Positions 35,501 to 45,234 are shown, counted from the stretch's first letter. The stretch is DNA of 64,000 nucleotides from Salvia splendens (GCF_004379255.2 NC_056042.1:13067901-13131900), one strand, 5' to 3'. A program made the numbers and translations. The notes: generated from the sequence alone by a model not told the origin.

Positions 35501-38269
35501 AGACAGACCAAAATGGAAAAAGAAGACTATTTTTATGGGACGGAGGGAGTAGCAAATAAGAATTGGATGATTGAGGATATTCGAAACTGTAAATACTTAT
35601 ATGCATTGAAATATCTACAAATGAATTACACACCTCCAATGCAGCAGAACGAACTTCAATTAGCTGAACAAATGCAGCACACACCTGTCAAGCGTGTGGA
35701 AAACTCTAATTATTCAATAGATATCCTAAAAATTGGATAGCCTCAGAATAATGTATGACCTACCAACAAACCATATTGGCATAGTATAATAGAGAAAAGG
35801 TTTTTTACCTCAACAAATCCTATGTTCAGTTAATTTGAATAGGCACACAAGAAAAGAAAGACTATACATTTGAACATGAATTGCAAAAGTTTAAACATGC
35901 AACAGGCAGGCAATGACGGATCACATCAGCTAAATTAAAACGAATGCATAAACAATTATACACATTATATAAAACATAAAAGTGACATAACACTTGAATA
36001 ACCTATGTCCGTTCAACTTTTATACGTCTTTTGGCACACATCCACAGATCATTGGTTATTGGCATCAAATCACAACAATTTAGAAATATAAAAAATTAAA
36101 GAACTTACCAGCTTCCGCACCTCCGGAGTTGGGTCATTAGCAAGAAGAAACAAACCTTGCAAATATTTATCCATAGACACGTGTAGAACCTGTGGATTGA
36201 TCAGAACAGATTTTTATAACATTTGAAAAAGTAGCTAAACAGACACATAAAGAAACTAATGTTTCCAAGTCCAATTGTGATGCACTTACAGTAGGCATTA
36301 GCATAACATACTGATTCACCGAACCCAAGGCAAGTTTTCGTAGTGTAGCATGTGGTGACTGGAATAGCTGTTTATGCACAAGTTACAAAAAAAATATGAA
36401 ACTCGATAATCATATGTTATGTTTTGGTAGACATAGGAAAGGAGGGGCAGCAAGAAAAGCATGTCGTGCAAACCTGAAGGAATCTAGGAATAAAAGCATT
36501 AATGGGCCGTTCAGATAATGCAGAAATATCAGAATCAAGTACTTGGGGAACATCTTCACAAATCTGCATTGAATTGAAAGACATATTAGAGCATTCGTAA
36601 TTGCAGAGCATTGAAGTGAAAACAAGTTATTGAGTCAAAAGGTTTAGGTCCCCAATCCCAAAATGAAATGCCAAAGACAACAGAAAGACTGTACAGAAAA
36701 TAATTAAAAAATATATGAGCAGCTCTTTCTTCTTTCTCCGCAAGAACAATGTTTTTAAGTCGGTGAATCGAACCGCGTCGCCATAGGACCGATATATCGA
36801 CTTAGTCGATATATCGATAGTAAGTCGGGCGACTCACCAGACAAGTCGTCCAGGTCCCTCAAGACCGATATATATCGATATATCGGGCGACTTGCCCTTT
36901 TACACATGTAAAATATGCAATATATACTCCTAATGTGCTAGCAACTATGGATTCAAAGTCCTTCTCATTAGGAGTGACATTACCAGACCCAGATGATGGA
37001 ACAGCAGCAGAATTTGGCTCATCGGACGCAGCATACCCTCCAGTCAGCTCTGCATCGGCTTCAGCAGCAGCTGCTGCATTTGGGAACACCACTTCGACTG
37101 TAGCATTTTCATCTACAATACATCAAATGCAGCGAAAATGAAGAGTCAAAAGAACAGATGCAACACTGCTAACAAATCATAATAGAACACAGAACAGTCA
37201 AGAATTGAAGTTGCTCTAAAAAATAACAATAGAGAACAGATGCAGCGCTTGAGGAACTCAAATAATAGACGAGAGAGGAGAGACATAAGAGAGGAAGAGG
37301 AACTGGAGCATTACCGGAACTAGAGTTCATCCTGAATGAGGAGAGGCGGCGGATGAGGCAGGCCGGAGGCGTGTCCAGGAGAGGCGGCGGCGTTCTTCAG
37401 TTTCTGGAGGTGGAGGGAGCGTCGGCGGCGGCTGCAGTTCTGGAGGAGGAGGACGTGGGGAGGGGCGTGTGGGGGGATGTATAAAGAAACCCTAATGGGC
37501 TGAATAGACACCTACCTGTCCGCCTGGCCCAATCTGGAGTGAAGCCCATTAAGTCGTCCTCGACTCGATCAGGCGACTAATCGGTCGAGTCGCGCGATAT
37601 ATCGGACGACTCGAATGTTAGTCGCCTAAGTCGCATTTGGGTGTGTATCGACCCTTGGCCTACCGATACAGGCGATATATCGCGATATATCGGACGACTT
37701 ACAAACATTGCGCAAGAAGAATAATTTGAGAACAGGCAAAGGAAACCAGCATGAAAAGTCAGGAAAGAAAATCCCAACAAAACATCTTGTGTTATTCAGA
37801 TAATCCAACAATGCAGAATGAACTTATGATATAGAATGGTACAGTGTGCTTATTCAGATAATCCAACAATGCAGAATGAACTTATGATATAGAAAAATGA
37901 TTTAAAAAATAAAAGTGAAACAAAGGCAACAATCTAGGACACTGAAATTCATAAATACCCAGAAAAATCATGGAATTATACCTTAGACAAAGCATCCATA
38001 GCACCTTCCATGTGATTGACATCATTACTATCTAAACACTTTACAAGCGCATGTAGCAATTCAGGCCACTCAGCAACTCCCCCAATCTGTACAAAAGTAC
38101 TAATAACGGTCCCAGCAGTAGACCGAATTTGTTTATCAGCTGCTGTCACACAAGGTAACAACTCCGTCTTTATATATTGTTGGTTTGCATGTGGCATGGT
38201 TTTCAATGCACTTCTAAGGTTGTTTTTCAGTAGAAGGCCCGCTGCTTGCCTGACCTCAACCGAGATTCC
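23512..38269 (-). CDS. TRN1: Transportin-1 (importin-beta2 family), 28 exons, first exon not found
   Basis: Nuclear import receptor of stacked HEAT repeats; in Arabidopsis TRN1 carries PY-NLS/RGG cargos such as GRP7 and affects AGO1. Exons (coding order): 38269-37982, 36563-36474, 36367-36290, 36189-36109, 35684-35634, 35224-35139, 34542-34476, 34386-34342, 34242-34213, 34133-34074, 33051-32938, 32350-32237, 30523-30425, 30050-29927, 29803-29729, 29567-29496, 29111-29001, 28856-28773, 28361-28255, 27774-27673, 27578-27516, 27441-27367, 26825-26754, 26072-25948, 24405-24354, 24261-24193, 24112-24053, 23598-23512. All have GT-AG borders and compatible phases and sum to about 826 codons. Hallmarks: [34 protein letters not shown], acidic YSDDDES and SEDVEDEDDD (loop of HEAT 8), [28 protein letters not shown]; it ends KYQLQ. 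The usual first exon (about 62 residues, ending FPDFNNYL...RAE in relatives) is absent from 38270-42000. Two exons carry one-base indels. Confidence 0.9.
24586..25722. mobile_element. Mutator-like element with long inverted repeats, in TRN1 intron
   Basis: Inverted repeats of about 230 bp begin GGGTTTTTTCTATTTTTG (left) and, on the complementary strand, GGGGTTTTTCTATTTTTG (right). The 10-bp sequence AAGGAGATGC flanks both sides (24576-24585 and 25723-25732), the target size of Mutator-type elements. Each arm holds four short palindromes of the GACGCATGA...TCATGCGTC type. The 600-bp centre is AT-rich and non-coding, so the element is non-autonomous. Confidence 0.8.
28255..28361 (-). other. TRN1: TRN1 exon with -1 frameshift
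   Basis: The exon is 107 bp where 108 are expected (36 codons, [12 protein letters not shown] to GLGPGIQSL). One base is missing near 28326, between the codons for K and F of the conserved K-E-F-I-V-C-S-L-D, giving an immediate TAG if read literally. The sequence on both sides is strongly conserved and spliced normally. Confidence 0.85.
29178..29341. mobile_element. Stowaway MITE in TRN1 intron
   Basis: 164 bp between TA dinucleotides; termini CTCCCTCCATCCCATAATAG and TTTGAGAAAGAGGGAG. Confidence 0.85.
29927..30050 (-). other. TRN1: TRN1 exon with +1 frameshift
   Basis: The exon is 124 bp where 123 are expected (41 codons, [13 protein letters not shown] to [11 protein letters not shown]). 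The A run 30000-30003 (four A on the plus strand) has one base more than the reading frame allows at the conserved GLLRRL; taken literally it gives a stop within seven codons. Flanking splice sites are normal. Confidence 0.85.
30692..30923. mobile_element. Stowaway MITE in TRN1 intron
   Basis: 232 bp between TA dinucleotides; termini CTCCCTCCGTCCCAAGATAA and CTTATCTTGGGACAGAGGGAG, nearly perfect inverted repeats. Confidence 0.88.
31284..31515. mobile_element. Stowaway MITE in TRN1 intron
   Basis: 232 bp; termini CTCCCTCCGTCCCTCTG and AGAGGGACGGAGGGAG. The left flank is TA; the right TA has changed to TT. Confidence 0.85.
31516..32236. other. TRN1 intron sequence
   Basis: AT-rich intron DNA with no gene. 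A GC-rich patch at about 31720-31820 (GGGGCGACGGGGTATGG) stands out in composition and is unassigned. Confidence 0.4.
35329..35549. mobile_element. Stowaway MITE in TRN1 intron
   Basis: 221 bp between TA dinucleotides; termini CTCCCTCCGTCCCATAAAAA and TTTTTATGGGACGGAGGGAG, close to perfect, so probably a recent copy. Confidence 0.9.
36747..37710. mobile_element. hAT element with captured gene fragment, in TRN1 intron
   Basis: Ends are CAATGTTTTTAAGTCGG (36747) and CGACTTACAAACATTG (37710). The octamer CGCAAGAA flanks both sides (36739-36746 and 37711-37718), the hAT target size. Subterminal DNA is full of CGATATATCG and GGGCGACTT/AAGTCG repeats. The centre is not transposon sequence: it is GC-rich and contains what looks like the 5' end of a plant gene with an intron. 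No transposase is encoded. Confidence 0.85.
36935..37330 (-). pseudogene. 5' end of an unidentified host gene captured by the hAT element
   Basis: Minus strand: a GC-rich leader, ATG at 37330 opening MNSSS, a donor GTAATG after 37315, an acceptor TTGTAG and a second exon from 37112. The phases join as G|AT to give D, then [38 protein letters not shown] and [14 protein letters not shown], after which similarity to coding DNA fades near 36935. The protein start is Ala/Ser-rich and I do not recognise the donor gene. Retention of an intron shows that the capture was at DNA level, not through RNA. Whether the fragment is transcribed is unknown. Confidence 0.6.
37792..37908. repeat. 58-bp tandem duplication in TRN1 intron
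   Basis: TTATTCAGATAATCCAACAA and the following bases through TTATGATATAGAA occur at 37792 and again at 37850, nearly unchanged. Confidence 0.8.
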
Positions 38270-38939
38270 CTGTTATATTACATTTACATATATGTAAGTT
38301 GACTAAGACAACACAGGTTCAACACATAAGGCTCATTGGACACCACCATTTATTAGTATTAGCAACTGGTCAACCAACATCATCGAGCCAAAAGTTCTCA
38401 CAACCCACTAGTTACATAGTTCAAGCGACCACACCTATCCTGGCCAATACAAATGTGGACCTCACTCCACAGAAATTTTTGTGATTAAGCACTCGGTTAC
38501 ACCTTCCATTTACACAGCATTATCATGTCAGTTGAAAAGAAATGACTTGTACTACTACATCTTCCAGTTAAACTTTCTGCTATTTTGTTTAACTTAGTAG
38601 CACAACTTGCAGAAAAGTTATTATGCTCATTCTAAATCCCCAGCAGAATTTATCTAACTAACATAGAACATTACAACAGGTGAAATCTTAGCATTATCCT
38701 ATAACAATCTGATAGAATTTCAAAACACGGCCTGTTTTACACAATCTGATACATCAATTCCCCCGAACTTAATCCGTTACACAATTAACTAGACCTAACA
38801 AGTAACAGCAGTCATTACGATAATTCAGCCTCCAATCACCACAAATTTAAAAGCAAAGTCAATGTTCAGATGAAATGGGTCCATAACAAATTAAATGGGT
38901 CCACAAACTAGACCTAACAAGTAACTAGACCAAATAATT

Positions 38940-39150
38940 TACTTCCTGAAAAATGGGTCCATAACAAATGAAATGTTGCCAAAATAGTCCTTTTTTACGG
39001 TTCCGTAAAAGACCTAACGGTCAACGCTAATTGCACAGTGGCATGATCGTTAGTTTTTTTTACGGAACCATAAAAAAAGGACCACTTCGACAATGATTTC
39101 ATTTGTTATGGACATGTTTTTCAAAAAGTGAATGTTATAGACCAAATTCG
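38940..39150. mobile_element. foldback MITE
   Basis: Two inverted arms of about 75-90 bp: GTCCATAACAAATGAAATG...GGTTCCGTAAAA on the left and TTTTACGGAACCATAAAA...CATTTCATTTG-like TTGTTATGGAC on the right, around a short AGTGGCATGATCG centre. Flanking target duplications were not clear, so the superfamily is not assigned. Confidence 0.65.
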
Positions 39151-39339
39151 TATTTTGGTCATATGTATAGGACCAATCATGACCTTTTTACATTTGCTGT
39201 CGTTGAGTTATGTGCCGCTCTAATGTGTTCTGACTGTTAAAATTGGATTGTTACACATACTCATACCTTACAGTTAACTCATCTTCTACCTATTGATTGA
39301 TTGTTAAATGGAAAAAAAGAACATATTTTGAGAGGGTAT

Positions 39340-41100
39340 TGACTCATGCTATTTTTGCAATCAAAACGTCACCCACAAGTGTACGGGATATGTAGCACGT
39401 GGCAAGCTAAAATTATCGATCCTCGAAGACTAAAAGCTAGTTTCAGTATTACGATGCAACTTTGAATACTATACATACTAAGGAAAGGTGTTTTTGGGTT
39501 TTCTTAAACTAAGAACAAAGAGCAAACAAGCAAATAGAGACAATTAACTAAGTAAAACAAGTAAAAGATGGTTTTCACACAAATTGGAAAATGGATCCGT
39601 TAGGAGGGATCAAGATGTCATCTACGGGTCATGCTCATCTATTGGGCATCAAGTGTGGTTGGGAAAGTTGGGATGGTTGGTTAGACCCTCTCTCGAGTGT
39701 ATCTAACACGTTGGTCAGCCTCTAATGTCGGAGTCTTCTCCCTACAAGTTAAGGTCGACTCCTAAGACATACGGACCCAAGCCCTCTCTCTAGTACATGC
39801 ATCTCTCGATCACATGGGTTGCACGAAGTTGTTGATTGCACATCTATCCTAATCATGCATTTCTCAATGACAACAATTAGGCAAAAAGATGTATCTAATT
39901 GGTAGCTAAACAATTAGATAATGAAAGCTCAAGAATCAACAAAACCAACAAAATAAGATAGATAAGCATTCAACCATAGAATCAATCCATACAATCCATT
40001 CAAACTTCACCAAATCCCTAAAGAAGATCTAGCTACTCATGTTCAAAGACAAAACAAAAGGAAAAACAAAGGAAACAAAGGAAAACATAATGGAAATGAA
40101 ACTAAGAACTCCCTATAGGTGGAATTGATGTTGGAGAGTCTTCTTCCTTCAATCTCTTGAATGGGAAAGCTCCTTGCCTTCAAATCCTCTTCAATCTCTT
40201 GAAATCATAATTAATTTGGTAATGTGGGAGTTAGGGTTCGAAAATGTGTGAGAACCATTTTATACTCGGAGTGAAAAATGGGCAAAATATGGAATCTGTC
40301 AAAAACGCCCGACCGTGCGATATGCAAATAACAAAACGCCCGAGCGGGCGTTCTCTCTGGAACCCGTAATCTCTTCAAAACGCCTGGGCGGGTGTTTCTT
40401 AGGATGGAAAACGCCCGACCGGGCGAACTCTCTGTTTCTTGATGTGAGTTCCAATCAGAACGCCCAGGCGGGTATTTCTCCGCCTAGAAAAAGCCCGGGC
40501 GGGCAAATGCTCATTATTCACTATTTTTTTTACTTTTATTTTTCTTTTTCTCTTCCCTCTTTTTTTTCTTTCTCTCCATGCTTTGCATGGTATTATCACT
40601 AATCTTTTCTCTTTTATTTTTCTTTTCTACTTCAACAAGCTTGTTTTTCATTTGCTAACACCACCTTCAAACTTTCATTTCTTTTTTATTTTTCAAATGT
40701 AGCACACAAGAAATTCAACCCCTTTGGATTGTCAAAGGAAATGTTTATCGGCTCAAAGTGGGCTAACAAGGATTATTAACATGATAACGGGTAAAAGTGG
40801 GATTTGTCTAACAAGGATGGCCTAACGTCCTCCCTTATCTCTATAACCACTATGTAGACTCAAGGAGATCGCGAGCAAGTTCTAGAAACATATGACATGC
40901 TTGAGATAAAACACACATTTAGGAACCAAGTAGGCTCAATTCTCACAAGGTATTTTTGGCAAAAGACAAGACACCATGCAATTAACTTTAGGCAATTTAA
41001 AATGAAAAATTACACGTTACTTAGCCATATCAACAAGGTTTTCAAAAATTTTTGCACAAAATTATCATTGGCAACTCCTCCAACATGTCTCATGAGTTGA
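39340..41100. mobile_element. LTR-retrotransposon-derived repeat, unassigned
   Basis: Non-coding, repeat-like DNA starting near the string CACCCACAAGTGTACGGG and running through pyrimidine-rich tracts. The style (conserved non-coding blocks, no intact ORF) resembles the untranslated part or LTR of a large plant gypsy element, but no paired LTR was found, so this is tentative. It sits where intron 1 and exon 1 of TRN1 would be expected. Confidence 0.4.
40305..40504. repeat. six GC-rich imperfect palindromes
   Basis: Copies at 40305, 40336, 40381, 40411, 40461 and 40493: CGCCCGACCGTGCG, CGCCCGAGCGGGCG, CGCCTGGGCGGGTG, CGCCCGACCGGGCG, CGCCCAGGCGGGT and GCCCGGGCGGGC. They are spaced 30-50 bp apart in otherwise AT-rich DNA. 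Confidence 0.75.
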
Positions 41101-41139
41101 AGGGTTTTTGACACCCTTCAAAGGTGTCTGTTATCATTT

Positions 41140-41535
41140 AAAAGAATGGGGAGTTGGCAACCAAAGACCACAAAATGCCCATGAGTTGTTCAATCTACGA
41201 CACAGTAAAGCATGTAACATAATTAAGCGTGCTTTCACTGTGTTAAAGTTGTGATGGGTGTTCTTCAGAATGCCAGTTTCTATCCATAAAAACTCAAATC
41301 AAGATGGTCATCACATGTTTTTGGGTGCACAATTTTATCTGTGGTGAAATGACACGCAATCCAATTTAGGAAGCACTTGATATTGACACACAAGATGTTA
41401 GTGAACACGACGACTATGCTGACATGGAATACATTGACCAAGTTGAAGCAACATCTGATTGGACTCGAATGCGAGAAGACTTGGCAAAATCCATGTGGTT
41501 AAATGTGTGTTTCTTCATGTTAGGGACAAATAAGT
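41140..41535 (+). pseudogene. PIF/Harbinger transposase C-terminal relic
   Basis: The plus strand reads PQNAHELFNLRHSKACNIIK then RAFTVLK, a shifted continuation around ...FYP/KTQI... and LHNFI-like sequence, then GEMTRNPI, ALDIDTQDVSEHDDYADMEY and TRMREDLAKSMW. This is the C-terminus of the DDE superendonuclease-type Harbinger transposase, including the HSKARN...ERAF and HNFI blocks. Multiple stops and frame changes make it a relic. An hAT MITE follows nine bases after it. Confidence 0.7.
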
Positions 41536-41543
41536 GTTGCTAG

Positions 41544-42014
41544 TAGGGGTGGCAAATCGTGCGTGTCGGGTCGTTATCGTGTCGACACGATAACGACACG
41601 AACACGATAACAACAAACACGAACACGACCCGTTAAGAAAACCTCAAACACGAACACGAACACGACCCGCTACCCTCAGACACGAACACGACACAAACCC
41701 ATTAACGACACAAAGCACTTCGGGTCAACACGACATGATAACAACACGTACATGAGATGACACGATAACGACTCGATAACAACACGACCTGATAACGGTT
41801 AAACATATTAAAAATATTAATAATATTAAAATATTATTTGTTAACGGATAACACGAACCCGATACGAACACGACACGAACACGACACGAAATTTCCGTGT
41901 CCTTAATGGGTCGACCCGATAAGTACACCAACCTAATAAGCTCTAACCCAAACCCATTAATTTCGTGCCGGTTCGTGTCGTGTTATCGTGTCGTGTCAAA
42001 AATTGTCAGCCCTA
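41544..42014. mobile_element. hAT-type MITE with 8-bp target duplication
   Basis: 471 bp, ends TAGGGGTGGCAA and TTGTCAGCCCTA, flanked by GTTGCTAG at 41536-41543 and 42015-42022. The interior is dense with CACGATAACGACACGAACACG-like repeats. It is the same family as the 7010-7716 copy (shared GGGTCGTTATCGTGTC), but shorter and without the AT-rich filler. Confidence 0.9.
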
Positions 42015-42134
42015 GTTGCTAGATTGATCATATTGACGATGTGGTTCCTGTTTACAGTTGGTTTTGAAGTTATTTTGGTTTATTATTCGCTGTCTGTATT
42101 ATAAATATCCTTTGTTTGTTATCGCAGCGTAGGG

Positions 42135-42572
42135 ATGTCGACATCAACTGAAGATAATGACCTAATACCAAAGTGCATTTGTGGTTTGGGGAAGATGCGG
42201 CTTTCGTGTGCATGGAAAGAAGTAAAAAATAGTGGCTGGTTGTTTTACAAATGTGCAGCTAATATCAAACATTCTAGTTCTTTTTTGTGGTGCGACGAGT
42301 TTCATAGTAGGCTTGACGACAGTCGTATCCCGGATTTCATCTTAAATGAAGGATATTTCCATGATAAAGTTGTTGCTAACATGACGTCTGCCAAGGAAAC
42401 AATGATGTTATTCAGTCAATTAGGTTGCCAATCATGCGGTCGTTGTCTGGTAGAGGCAAAGATAAACATGATTTTGGCTTTCATTGGTATAATGCTGTTT
42501 ATTATGGGTATTGTAGTTGAGAACTTGTTCCAGCTTGTAAAAGCTGTTCTGGAGTACTTGTTTAAACACTAA
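42135..42572 (+). CDS. GRF-type zinc finger small membrane protein
   Basis: A 145-residue single-exon ORF starting MSTSTEDNDLIPK. Residues about 14-58 form a GRF-type zinc finger: C-I-C-G at 14-17, then GWLFYKC and SSSFLWCDEF, giving the CxC...C...C pattern. Residues about 108-132 (MILAFIGIMLFIMGIVVENLF) are a hydrophobic membrane segment near the C-terminus. This layout, GRF finger plus C-terminal membrane helix, matches the plant At4g04775-like family, whose function is not established. A 3' splice-like TTATCGCAG lies just before the start, so an upstream non-coding exon is possible. It sits between a Harbinger relic and a retrotransposon and may itself be transposon-borne; no frame damage is seen. 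Confidence 0.6.
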   Translation: MSTSTEDNDLIPKCICGLGKMRLSCAWKEVKNSGWLFYKCAANIKHSSSFLWCDEFHSRLDDSRIPDFILNEGYFHDKVVANMTSAKETMMLFSQLGCQSCGRCLVEAKINMILAFIGIMLFIMGIVVENLFQLVKAVLEYLFKH

Positions 42573-42929
42573 TCTACCTATGAATTTTATGTCATGTTTA
42601 GGTATTTTCTAAACATTGTCTTGTATTCGAACTGGTTTAGTTGTGTGGTTATCTCCTTGTTTGATTGCTGATAAAGATTATTGTTAAGCATTTTGATAAA
42701 AAAAAAGTTGTATTTGTAATGGCAAGTTTATGACATTCATTCATTGGTTTGCTAAGGTTATACATAGTTGTGTGTATATTTTGCTTGCCTTTTGTGAAGA
42801 TATGATGAAGGCGGTATGAGTATGAACAATTTTTTGGGTAGAAGAACAATTGAGTTATAGACGATGAAAATGTGAATATAATGAATGGAAAATCACGTTG
42901 GTGTAAGTCGATATTTCTGGGCAAGGAAC

Positions 42930-43346
42930 TGATACGATCCCCTTAACATCTAGGAAATCTCAATTATTTAGTATCTTTTGATTCGCCAAATCTTTTCCAT
43001 ATCTTAGTTTTCTTATTCAATAAGTTAGGGTAGTATTCTACTATTATAAATAGGAGAGCTTGTTATCATATTTAGGCATCCAACAATGAATCAATGAATA
43101 TTATTATTTTGGCCAAATGCCCCGAGTTATGCTTTGAATCCGTAATTCCCTACGCTACCTGCTGCCCGACGGAAGGTCTCCGCGCACAGCCGGAACGTAT
43201 ATCTGATCTGTAGCCGTTGCCCGACGGGTTGGAACCCGCGCACAGCCGCCCAGATCTTTATCTCCGCCGACCCTCACGGGTGCCGGATTATCTTTATCTC
43301 GTTATTGTCCGTTTTATCGGATCGTTAGGGATTTAGGTCTTTAACA
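42930..43346 (+). repeat. 5' LTR of gag-only element
   Basis: TGATACGATCCCC to CTTTAACA. It contains a TATA box at 43045 and two copies of a GCTGCCCGACGG...CCGCGCACAGCC unit. Confidence 0.9.
43045..43053 (+). promoter_or_regulatory. LTR TATA box of gag-only element
   Basis: TATAAATAG about 115 bp into the LTR, conserved in the 3' LTR near 45360. A likely U3 promoter. Confidence 0.65.
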
Positions 43347-43348
43347 AC

Positions 43349-43362
43349 TGGTGCTTTCATCG
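43349..43362 (+). other. primer-binding site of gag-only element
   Basis: TGGTGCTTTCATCG two bases after the LTR, a primer site form found in plant gypsy elements of the Tekay/Del type. Confidence 0.6.
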
Positions 43363-43581
43363 TGATCTCACCCTCCCACCATCTCGAACCGAAGCTACAA
43401 CGCTGCCCGTCGGAAAACATTCCGCGCACAGCAACTGCTTTGGTTGTCGAGTCCCGCCTGTCCGCCGAGCTCTAGCCGCCGGACAACTCTACTTCTGCAA
43501 CGCCCGACGGAAAGGATTCCTGTGTGCCGCGTTGAAGTCAGACGATCATCATCCACCACAACCACGCCTCAGTCCGTCAAC

Positions 43582-44346
43582 ATGTCATACGACTATCACC
43601 GTCGTTAATACGACCCTCCTCAGGTCGCGCAGCAGTTACATCCTTACCAGCCGGTCCGACCACGACGTGCAACCTGCTGGGACCCTCCGGGCAGTCGCGA
43701 CCCACCGGGTATTCCGCCCTATGATCAGCCGCCACCCAAGTACATGCGTGAACCCTACGGTCCGCCGCAACCTCACCAAATGGGGTCTATCCAGACACGC
43801 CGCCCCACATGTTGGGATCCTCCCGGTACCCGACCACTACCGAGTTTCCAACCTTATGACCCACCACAGTCAAGGCAGCCTTCTTGTTGGGAACCACCGC
43901 CCCACCGTGCATCGCAAGGATACTCGGATTATGAACCCGTTTCCAGTAAACTAGATCGCGTTTTGGACAGATTTGATGCTTGGAGAGATGACACAGATCG
44001 CCGCTTCGAGAATCTTGAGACCGAATCTCCTTCCGGTTTCGACGGCGGCGATGATTGGGATTATGAGGATGTGCGTCGGCAGAGATCAGGAGATAGGGGT
44101 TTGTGCGGGAGAAACCCTAGCGGGGGCTTTCGCAAGGGCCCACATGAGGACAGGGCGCGACGCGATAGCGGGGGTCGTAATGGACCAGGATGGACCACGC
44201 AAGGTAACCGCCACCCAAGCCAGCAGTTTGGGGGGGTCGATCAGTGTTATGATCGTACGAAGCCGTGTTGGGATCCACATCAGCTATATCAGGCCAACAC
44301 ACAGGGTTTCGACGGACAACAACGGGTTAAGATGGAACCACCTTAG
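43582..44346 (+). pseudogene. proline-rich gag-like protein of the gag-only element
   Basis: The ATG at 43582 opens MSYDYHRR and meets a TAA at once; the same frame continues through YDPPQVAQQLHPYQP. A longer open frame from 43744 gives 200 residues: Pro/Trp-rich repeats (PTCWDPPGTRPLPSF, PSCWEPPPHRAS), a short helical segment (VSSKLDRVLDRFDAWRDD, RRFENLE) and an Arg/Gly-rich tail ending at 44346. The repeated CWDPPG/CWEPPP motif is unusual. No canonical retrotransposon gag capsid fold is obvious; nucleic-acid binding through the Arg/Gly tail is an inference. Confidence 0.55.
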
Positions 44347-44412
44347 GCCGCTACCGGCTCGGGTCAGGCCACAGGTTCAGGGGGTCGCAACGGAGAACGG
44401 CCGCGACCCGCG

Positions 44413-44637
44413 GTGATTCGGGTATCACAAGCGGAAAAGGCTGAACGAGGCCGTCTGGGTTTGTGTTACTATTGCCCCGAGAAGTGGATTATAGGGCATG
44501 TGTGCAAGCAGAGATTGCTCTGCTACGCTGATGAGGATGAGGAGAATATTGATGACGATAATCTAGTTGAGGATGTTCCCGACAGCGTTGCTCACAATGG
44601 GGGTGCTAATCTTTTGTACCAAATGACGAGTCCCTAG
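44413..44637 (+). pseudogene. gypsy-type zinc-knuckle segment of the gag-only element
   Basis: Reads AEKAERGRLGLCYYCPEKWI then IGHVCKQRLL, the CX2C...GHxC knuckle that joins gag to protease in Tekay/Del-type gypsy elements, followed by an acidic tail (ADEDEENIDDD). Protease should follow but is absent. A further 0.6 kb (to 45214) is non-conserved acidic coding-like sequence, then the polypurine tract. Confidence 0.65.
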
Positions 44638-45234
44638 AAGAAATCGTCGAGACCGACAATACATCGCTGCAAGTGCTCGTCGGGGTATATGATGAGAAGA
44701 TTGGTGAAGAGGAGGAGACATTGCTAGAAGATAAAGAGAAGCATTGTGAAAACTTGGGCAGTATGCTTTTTATGGACTCTAAATCCGAGACAGAAGTGGA
44801 AGATTTATGTGGCGATGATGCTTCCAATTCGGATACTACTGTTGTATCGATTTCGTCTATTGCCTGCAGGGTGAAAAGCATGGAGTTGAGGAGGATAGAG
44901 CTGTAAGTCCGGCAGACTACCAGGTTTAAGCTTCTAAAGAAATATATTGGTCGTGCAGCTCCGATGTGAATAGCATCCTCTCAACAGCGCCTCTGTCTGC
45001 TGCTACATTATTGTCAGATGTCGACAGGGATTTCAAGTGTTTGCTGCAGGGACATACACAGGACGAGTGGGACATCTGCTTGGTAAGCAATCATTCCATG
45101 CAAGAATATAAAGGGAGACATTCCGTTGTTCGATACGTGTTTGATCCAGGAGGAGACGCCTTGCTAAAGCTTTTGCTTTCAACTCTCGTCAATGGTTCGT
45201 GGTTCCCACCTTGAGGACAAGGTGAATTTCAACC

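Noticed and set aside
43532..43954. 140-codon frame overlapping the gag-only element gag
   Set aside because: The alternative frame lacks the CWDPPG repeats and Arg/Gly tail and does not connect to the zinc knuckle.
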